Source of the DNA: Phoronis pallida
Taxonomy: Eukaryota; Phoronida; Phoronidae
Assembly (NCBI GenBank): GCA_028565715.1
Contig: JAOXYC010164438.1
Span: 1 to 13,405 of the forward strand
Direction: 5' to 3'
DNA: 13,405 nucleotides
The notes under the pieces are model-generated. The model was given only the letters and a program-made list of their open reading frames with translations, was not told the origin of the DNA and ran no database searches. Each line of letters opens with the position of its first letter. Within the stretch, counting starts at the first letter, position 1. Shown here piece after piece: positions 8,307 to 13,405 of this stretch. Made by a program: the position numbers and the translations under genes.

Positions 8307-11265
8307 GTAAATACCTTGTGTGGTATAATTGTTTTTCAACTTCAGTTGAAGCCATCTCTTGAAATGTACTCTTAGTCTTAGAACTTATATTAAAAATGCC
8401 TTTTTATTGTATTTAAAAATAATGGCAAAATGGAAGCCAGATAAGCGTTTCCCGAAGTCCTAATTATCTCTCCTAAGTCATGAAATATCCTAAAAATGTT
8501 TGAACAGTATAACAAATTTATAAAATGTACTTGCAGTTACATGTGTTTTGTATACTACATACATGTATCTGCCGTTCAACTTTAGCATTTAAGAAATTAC
8601 ATAATGTGACAGTGCTTCATAGTTTTTGAATTGATATTTCACAATTTTTTTTTTTAAGATATACTGCCTGCAGTGTCATCATACAAGGAGTCTCGCAAAC
8701 AAGATGGCATTATAAGGGATGTTCAAGATGGAAAACTCTACAATGAATTATTCGATGGATCTCATTTTAGGAATACACCCGATGAAAGCAAACAAGTTGA
8801 ACAACATCTATCCCTTCAGCTAAATACTGATGGTGTTAATATAATGAATTCGCGAAACTTCTCTGTATGGCCTCTGTACCTTACGATCAACGAGTTGCCT
8901 CCCAAACTCAGGTAACTTTTGAAAACCCATTGCTAATTGTTGGTTATCAGTTTTAAGTGTTCGCAAATATTCAATCTCAAAGGAGTTTTATAAAAATGTT
9001 GTAACCAATTGCTGTGTTCATCTTTGGATATTTCTAGTTAGCTTAGTGAGATGGTTTTGATTATAAATTATATGTAGAAATACCGAAGAACGTTCTATCC
9101 CTTTAAGCTGGTCATTAACAGGTTGATGACATGTGAATGTTATTTGTTAAACATTGAAAAAATGTGTTTTATTATTTTTCAGGTTTACAAGGTCTTTTAG
9201 GTTGTTCTGTGGACTGTGGTTTGGAGCTAAGAAACCGCTGACAAATGTTTTTCTCCAGCCTTTGCTTGATGAAATAAAGGAACTGTTTTATCACGGTAGG
9301 TTAAAATTACACCAATCACAATTTTTAATGAAACCAACATAACTGAGATGTCCACTATTTTCAAGCTATATACATTAAAACTTGCTTAAGTCGTCTTCAC
9401 CTAAGTCGTTCTTCGCGTAGACGACACTTTTAAACCGTGTTCACACGAGCAATTTTGTCACGTGCGTCTTGTCGCACGTCTGTGTTCCAGCTGTGTTTAC
9501 ACGAGCAACGAGCGTCTTGTCTATATATTATCTGTCTCAGCATTTTTTTTCTATTCAGACATCAAAAAGAACTGACATTTTTACAATTTTTTGTATGCAA
9601 AAAAAATTCGTAAATACAGTAAACCTCATCTTTAGTCATCATCTCACAAGTCATCCTTAGGATGAGTCATCGCTGTAGATTTTTAACCTTATTATTTGAC
9701 ACACTTTGTCAATTGATTTCAGGGGCTCTTTAAGACATTAACAATGTCAAATCTTAATTACTTGTGTTCTAGGTATCGATGTCATTGGCAGCTCTGTTAC
9801 AAAGGTGAAATGTGCCCTGCTTTCTGGTGTTTTTGATGCCCCTGCACGAGCTTCTATGCAAAATGTAACCCAATTCAACGGATATTATGGTTGTGGTTCC
9901 TGTCTTATTAAAGGCGAAAGTGAAGACACCGAAAATGGACACAAAGTTGTTTTTCCATTTTGTTATGATGATAACATAACCAATGGTTGTGGTGAAAAAC
10001 GAACAAAGAGAGAATCTATTAACCTTGCTATTCAGGCCGAACAGTTAAAGAAACCTCAAATGGGAATTAAGGGAGTGTCATATTTTGTTTTACTTGACCA
10101 TTTTGACTTTATTCGTGGTGTAACCATTGACTACATGCACACTGTTTGTCTTGGTGTAACCAAGCTTTTGATGAAATTTTGGACAAACCCATTGTATAAG
10201 AAACGCCCATTTTCAATTCATGGAAAGTTGGAGGATCTGAACTCAAGGCTGTCCCATTTGCCGTTGCCCAACAGGTTTAGTAGATTGCCTAGACCTGTTG
10301 ATCAACTGGGAAATTGGAAAGCCTCCGAGTTCAGATCCTTTCTTCTTTGCTATGGTACTATTGTGTTATCAGGCTTGTTGGCAGATCCTTTTTTGAGTCA
10401 TTTCAATGCATTTTCAAATGCAATATTTTTATTACTCAAAGAAGAAATAACAACATCAGATCTTGAGGAAGCTCACAGATGTCTAATATTCTTTTGTGCC
10501 ATGTTTCCGGATTACTATGGCATGGAATTTGTCACCATTAACCTTCACAGCTTGTTACATCTTGTTCAGAAGGTTGAAGATTTAGGACCTCTCTGGGCAC
10601 ATTCATGTTTTTTTTATGAGGACTTGAATGGAGATTTACGTTCCCTGTTTCATGGAACACAGAACATCCCAAATCAAATATGTCATGCTGTTAGTATTGA
10701 GAAGAAACGTCCTGCACTAGAACAGCAGCTCATGCCTGGTTCAACGGCCAGTTTTCTATATACAAAGTTGACATCATACCACAAGGTAAAAAGTAGCATG
10801 ATTTCAATTTCTCAAGATTTGTTTGCAGTTGGCAAAATGACTATGGTTAAAAGTGTCCAATGTGTGACTTGCTATTTTGATGGTCGTGTTATCCAACAGC
10901 TATTCAAATTTAAGCGTATAATGCTCGGCAACCAAATTATTAATTGCTCTGAGTACCTTAAAGTTCCACGCCGAAACAGTTGTACAGTCATACTTAAAAG
11001 TAATATGTATGCCAAAGTATTATTTTATGTAAAAGTTATGTTCCAAGATGATAAGGAATCATATCTTGCTGTTATTAAAGAACTCTGTCCAGTCACAGTT
11101 CCTCCGGAAAACTTGAAAAATGTGAAACATTTTTCTCATGTTAAGACTAGTGATCAAACAAAGTGTATTCCAGTAGAAAACATTACATCTTTAGTTACAT
11201 ACCTGTGTACTTCTGATGGCTTAGAACATGTCAGCAAGTTTCCCAACTTTGTGGAGAGAGAATAA
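7661..11265 (+). CDS. Tnp2/Transposase_21-like DDE transposase (four exons, 834 aa)
   Basis: Exons are 7661-8306, 8659-8911, 9183-9295 and 9773-11265; the introns are GT..AG in phases 1, 2 and 1. The joined frame has no stop for 834 codons. ATG 7661 has a strong Kozak context (ACAATGG). Residues 1-100 are basic then very acidic (about 51-100, many Asp). Residues 105-160 are a conserved leucine-rich helical segment (LLILTFAMRHGLSHEAINDL). Cys 171, 174, 186 and 191 form a likely zinc ribbon. The core contains LSLQLNTDGV (Asp273), WPLYLTINELP, LFCGLWFGAKKP, a second Cys cluster (C378xxC381, C401, C410), TIDYMHTVCLG (Asp457) and FFYEDLNGDLR followed by LFHGT (Glu620). These match the blocks of CACTA/EnSpm-type Tnp2 transposases, and Asp273/Asp457/Glu620 are the likely DDE triad; the assignment is from family knowledge. 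I saw no CACTA-type terminal repeats, so it is either a domesticated gene or an autonomous copy whose ends I missed. Confidence 0.88.
8307..8658 (+). other. Intron 1 of the transposase gene
   Basis: The 352-bp AT-rich intron runs from donor GTAAAT to an acceptor with a long T tract (TTTTTTTTTTTAAG). I see no gene or repeat in it. Confidence 0.82.
8659..8911 (+). CDS. Transposase exon 2: first catalytic Asp block
   Basis: This exon encodes residues 216-299 plus two bases. G+AT at the junction makes Asp216. It contains LSLQLNTDGVNIMNSRNFS and WPLYLTINELP, the block around the first catalytic Asp (273) of the Tnp2 group. It ends at CTCAG|GTAACT in phase 2. Confidence 0.87.
9183..9295 (+). CDS. 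Transposase exon 3
   Basis: The acceptor is TTATTTTTCAG and the donor CACG|GTAGGT, 113 bp, in phase 2 and out phase 1. It encodes residues 300-337, including LFCGLWFGAKKPLTNVFLQP, a conserved family block after the first catalytic Asp. Confidence 0.86.
9296..9772 (+). other. Intron 3 with transposon-end-like repeats
   Basis: This 477-bp intron carries GTGTTCACACGAGCAA near 9438 and GTGTTTACACGAGCAA near 9492, a direct repeat with one mismatch. It also has two related blocks in the same orientation: TACATTAAAACTTGCTTAAG at 9371 and TACAGTAAACCTCATCTTTA at 9615, each followed by repeated AAGTCGTC/AGTCATC words. The second begins TA-CAGTAAACCTC, like ends of pogo/Tigger-type elements. CATCCTTAGGATG at 9652-9664 is a perfect palindrome. 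No coding sequence is supported. Confidence 0.5.
9773..11265 (+). CDS. Transposase exon 4: catalytic core and C-terminus
   Basis: The acceptor is TGTGTTCTAG; G+GT makes Gly338. The exon encodes residues 338-834 and ends at TAA 11263-11265. It carries the Cys cluster (CGSC at 378-381), Asp457 in TIDYMHTVCLG, His597 in TINLHSLLHL and Glu620 in FFYEDLNG, then HGTQNIPNQICHAVS. The last 200 residues are a less conserved tail. All 497 codons are open. Confidence 0.88.
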
Positions 11266-11296
11266 GTGACATATGTTTTATCTGGCAAGAGGTTAT

Positions 11297-11749
11297 GGCA
11301 ACTATTTCTAGATGTCCTTTAAGATGGTCGGTAATGTTATCATTATTCTAGATGAAACAATTTTTTTGAAAAAAATATTTTTTATATTTTGTTCAAATCT
11401 GTGATGTCATAGGTGTACTAAAATACTTCCTGTCATAGCTAAACACACTAGAAAAATACATATTTCTCAAAAAATTTCAAGATTTGAATTCCAAACAAGA
11501 AAATTGCCAAATATATTTATACTTGTTGGATCCCCACATTAAACATATTTGGCAATTTTCTTGTTCGGAAATCAAATCTTATTATTTGAGAAAAATGAAT
11601 TTTTCCTATGTGTTTAGCTATGACCGGAGTACTTTAGTAAACCAATGTCAACACAGATTTGATCAAAAATATATTTTCACTAAAATTGTTTTTTCTAGCA
11701 TAATGATAACATTACCGACCATCCTAATGGACATCTAGAAATAGTTGCC
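11297..11749. mobile_element. Foldback (MITE-like) element 2
   Basis: The element of about 453 bp is nearly palindromic throughout. GGCAACTATTTCTAGATGTCC at the left end (11297-11317) is exactly complementary to 11729-11749. Near the centre, CAAGAAAATTGCCAAATAT (11496-11514) pairs exactly with 11545-11563 around a 30-base loop. The match may extend outward to AGGT on both sides, and on the right to CCTTTAA. It starts 31 bp after the transposase-gene stop and ends against the BEN-like array. The 84-codon frame inside it comes from the palindrome. Confidence 0.8.
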
Positions 11750-11761
11750 TGTACCTTTAAG

Positions 11762-12129
11762 GATTATTTTTATGCGTCCACATATTTATATGTGATCGCA
11801 TATTGTGTGTCATTGGGGTCCGGTGTGTATATAGGGGGGGACAGCTACTGCGAGTCAGTGAATAAAAAGGATGGGGCAGCATTCGCAAGATGCCTAGTCA
11901 GAACATTGTTTCCGGGGGCGGTTTCCATTGATCAAATCAACCGGGATGTATTGGGAGGTGGCCATAAGTAAGAATAAAAAATTTGAACGTAGACAATCAA
12001 TGCAACGTGAAACAAAATTTTTATTGTAGACATGAATTATTTATAGAGGCTGCAATTCCACCGCGGGCAAGACAAGATGTGCAATTACTCGCGTCTTTAG
12101 TGCCAAACGACACCATCAAGAGTCATTAG
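11762..12129 (+). pseudogene. Array copy 1: best-preserved BEN-like exon pair
   Basis: Exon A ends at CATAA|GTAAGA (GT at 11968) and exon B starts at 12030 after TTTTTATTGTAG. AA+A makes Lys, keeping the frame to TAG 12127-12129. Exon A reads VSLGSGVYIGGDSYCESVNK then KDGAAFARCLVRTLFPGAVS; exon B reads HELFIEAAIPPRAR then QDVQLLASLVPNDTIKSH. The order LGxGV, a basic/polar stretch, then ARxLVRxLFP resembles the N-terminal half of BEN domains, which bind DNA or partners in chromatin proteins. Exon A could begin at 11762 (TTTAAG|G) or at 11699, inside the foldback, after TTTTTTCTAG; that frame is also open. It may be the 3' end of a real gene or a fragment. Confidence 0.55.
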
Positions 12130-12270
12130 GGGTCGGGTGTGTATATAGGGAGGGACAGCTACTGCGAGTCAGTGAATAAAAAGGATGGGGCAGCATTCGC
12201 AAGATGCCTAGTCAGAACATTTTTTCCGGGGGCGGTTTCCATTGATCAAATCATCCGGGATGTATTGGGA
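12130..12270 (+). pseudogene. Array copy 2: truncated exon A
   Basis: This copy matches exon A up to GTATTGGGAG, then switches to GTTGCCTGTACC, the sequence that also follows foldback element 2 near 11744. The donor, intron and exon B are therefore missing. The frame runs on without a stop into copy 3, giving a 119-codon open frame (12139-12498) with two exon-A blocks. I take this as a rearrangement product, not a gene. Confidence 0.65.
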
Positions 12271-12668
12271 GTTGCCTGTACCTTTAAGGATTATTTTTAT
12301 GCGTCCACATATTTATATGTGATCGCATATTGTGTGTCATTGGGGTCCGGTGTGTATATAGGGGGGGACAGCTACTGCGAGTCAGTGAATAAAAAGGATG
12401 GGGCAGCATTCGCAAGATGCCTAGTCAGAACATTGTTTCCGGGGGCGGTTTCCATTGATCAAATCAACCGGGATGTATTGGGAGGTGGCCATAATTAAAA
12501 ATAAAAAATTTGAACGTAGACAATCAATGCAACGTGAAACAAAATCTTTATCGTAGACATGAATTATTTATAGAGGCTATAAAATCACTGCAATTCCACC
12601 ACGGGCAAAATAAGATGTGCAATTACTCGCATCTTTAGTGCCAAACGACACCATCAAAAGAGTCGTTA
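12271..12668 (+). pseudogene. Array copy 3: donor-dead BEN-like cassette
   Basis: This copy includes the upstream block ACCTTTAAGGATTATTTTTA shared with copy 1. Exon A ends CATAA followed by TT instead of GT, so the donor is lost and the frame stops at AAT-TAA. Exon B (from 12557) carries 11 extra bases (ATAAAATCACT) relative to copy 1. Its frame would then read HELFIEAIKSLQFHHGQNK, arguably closer to a BEN C-terminus, with a stop at 12636-12638. Confidence 0.6.
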
Positions 12669-12995
12669 GGGGTCCGGTGTGTATATAGGGAGGGACAGTT
12701 ACTGTGAGGCAGTGAATAAAAAGGATGGGGCAGCAATGGCAAGATGCCTAGTCAGAACATTGTTTCTGGGGGCGGTTTCCATTGATCAAATCAACCGGGA
12801 TGTATTGGGAGGTGGCCATAATTAAAAATAAAAAATTTGAACGTAGACAATCAATGCAACGTGAAACAAAATCTTTATCGTAGACATGAATTATTTATAG
12901 AGGCTATAAAATCACTGCAATTCCACCACGGGCAAAATAAGATGTGCAATTACTCGCATCTTTAGTGCCAAACGACACCATCAAAAGAGTCGTTA
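12669..12995 (+). pseudogene. Array copy 4: donor-dead cassette, duplicate of copy 5
   Basis: Exon A (12669-12821) has substitutions that mark a sub-lineage: GTTACTGTGAGGC and GCAGCAATGGC, and TTTCTGGGG (Pro to Leu) instead of TTTCCGGGG. The donor GT is again TT. Exon B (12884-12995) is identical to that of copy 3. Confidence 0.6.
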
Positions 12996-13298
12996 GGGGT
13001 CCGGTGTGTATATAGGGAGGGACAGTTACTGTGAGGCAGTGAATAAAAAGGATGGGGCAGCAATGGCAAGATGCCTAGTCAGAACATTGTTTCTGGGGGC
13101 GGTTTCCATTGATCAAATCAACCGGGATGTATTGGGAGGTGGCCATAAGTAACAATAAAAAATTTGAACATAGACAATCGATGCAACATGAATTATTTTT
13201 AGAGGCTTTAAAAACCACTGCAATTCCACCACGGGCAAGATAAGATGTGCAATTACTCGCGTCTTTAGTGTCAAACGACACCATCAAAAGAGTCATTA
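12996..13298 (+). pseudogene. Array copy 5: acceptor-deleted cassette
   Basis: Exon A is identical to copy 4 up to 13148, but the donor is intact (CATAA|GTAACA). A 25-bp deletion inside the intron removes the acceptor and joins ATGCAAC directly to ATGAATT, so exon B cannot be spliced normally. Exon B has 12 extra bases relative to copy 1, and that frame stops at GCA-AGA-TAA. Confidence 0.6.
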
Positions 13299-13405
13299 GG
13301 GGTCGGGTGTGTATATAGGGAGGGACAGCTGCGAGGCAGTGAATAAAAAGGATGGGGCAGCAATGGCAAGATGCCTAGTCAGAACATTGTTTCCGGGGGC
13401 GGTTT
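13299..13405 (+). pseudogene. Array copy 6: exon A cut by the window edge
   Basis: The copy begins after GAGTCATTAG and follows the exon-A sequence with a 3-base in-frame deletion (GACAGCTGCGAG instead of GACAGCTACTGCGAG). It combines the GCAGCAATGGC variant with the TTTCCGGGG variant, a mosaic of the two sub-lineages. The rest lies outside the window. Confidence 0.6.

Larger units (their letters stand above)
11750..13405 (+). repeat. Tandem array of a decaying two-exon BEN-like cassette
   Basis: Six copies of an exon-A block occur, aligned at the GGGG of GGGTC at 11815, 12129, 12342, 12669, 12996 and 13299. The spacings are 314, 213, 327, 327 and 303 bp, and the array continues past the window edge. 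A full unit is exon A, a short intron of about 62 bp, and exon B, whose end runs directly into the next exon A. Copies 4 and 5 and their flanks are identical over about 384 bp at an offset of 327. A segment of about 527 bp (from 11744) is repeated from 12271. The predicted peptide looks like a BEN domain; see copy 1. Confidence 0.85.

Noticed and set aside
9469-9660. 63-codon plus frame inside transposase intron 3
   Set aside because: Skipping it joins two conserved family blocks in frame (HG then IDVIG), and its own translation has no family-like sequence.
11484-11738. 84-codon plus-strand frame
   Set aside because: It lies wholly inside the palindromic foldback element.
12139-12498. 119-codon open frame containing two BEN-like blocks
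   Set aside because: It starts at GTG and arises from a truncated copy fused to the next one; it ends where a splice donor has been mutated. It is an array product, not a gene.
13075-13296. 73-codon minus-strand frame
   Set aside because: It is antisense to the tandem array, with no splice partners and no motif.
11750-13405. CRISPR array or simple satellite
   Set aside because: The repeats of 300 bp and more contain exon-like units with splice sites and have no unique spacers.

Overview
The window looks like AT-rich nuclear DNA of an invertebrate animal; I cannot name the phylum. The coding content is split into short exons with canonical GT..AG borders. The proteins are of animal or transposon type: a C2H2 zinc finger, a Tnp2/Transposase_21-like DDE protein, and BEN-domain-like fragments. 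There are no bacterial-style operons and no ribosome binding sites.

Layout. (1) 1-1180 is non-coding and holds two inverted repeats. (2) 1181-1876 is a foldback (MITE-like) element. (3) 1895-6589, minus strand, is a gene of at least ten small exons. It encodes an acidic N-terminal region with a Tudor/SH3-barrel-like pattern, a lysine-rich linker, a Ser/Pro-rich linker and one perfect C2H2 zinc finger. One linking exon in the long intron 4698-5968 could not be resolved. (4) 6590-7660 separates this gene from a divergent plus-strand gene; it is locally CpG-rich, with an NRF1-type palindrome and a 15-bp hairpin. (5) 7661-11265, plus strand, is a four-exon gene whose spliced frame is open for 834 codons. 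It encodes a full-length Tnp2/Transposase_21-like protein with a plausible DDE triad. (6) 11297-11749 is a second foldback element. (7) 11750-13405 and beyond is a tandem array of a decaying two-exon cassette (period about 303-327 bp) whose translation resembles the C-terminal BEN domain.

Taken together, the two main genes form a head-to-head pair that may share a promoter. A foldback element begins 18 bp past the minus-gene stop and 31 bp past the plus-gene stop. The array shows tandem amplification with microhomology at one junction, and different copies have lost the splice donor, the acceptor or the reading frame. The exon models rest on splice consensus, matching phases and family-like sequence. 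No transcript or database search was available.
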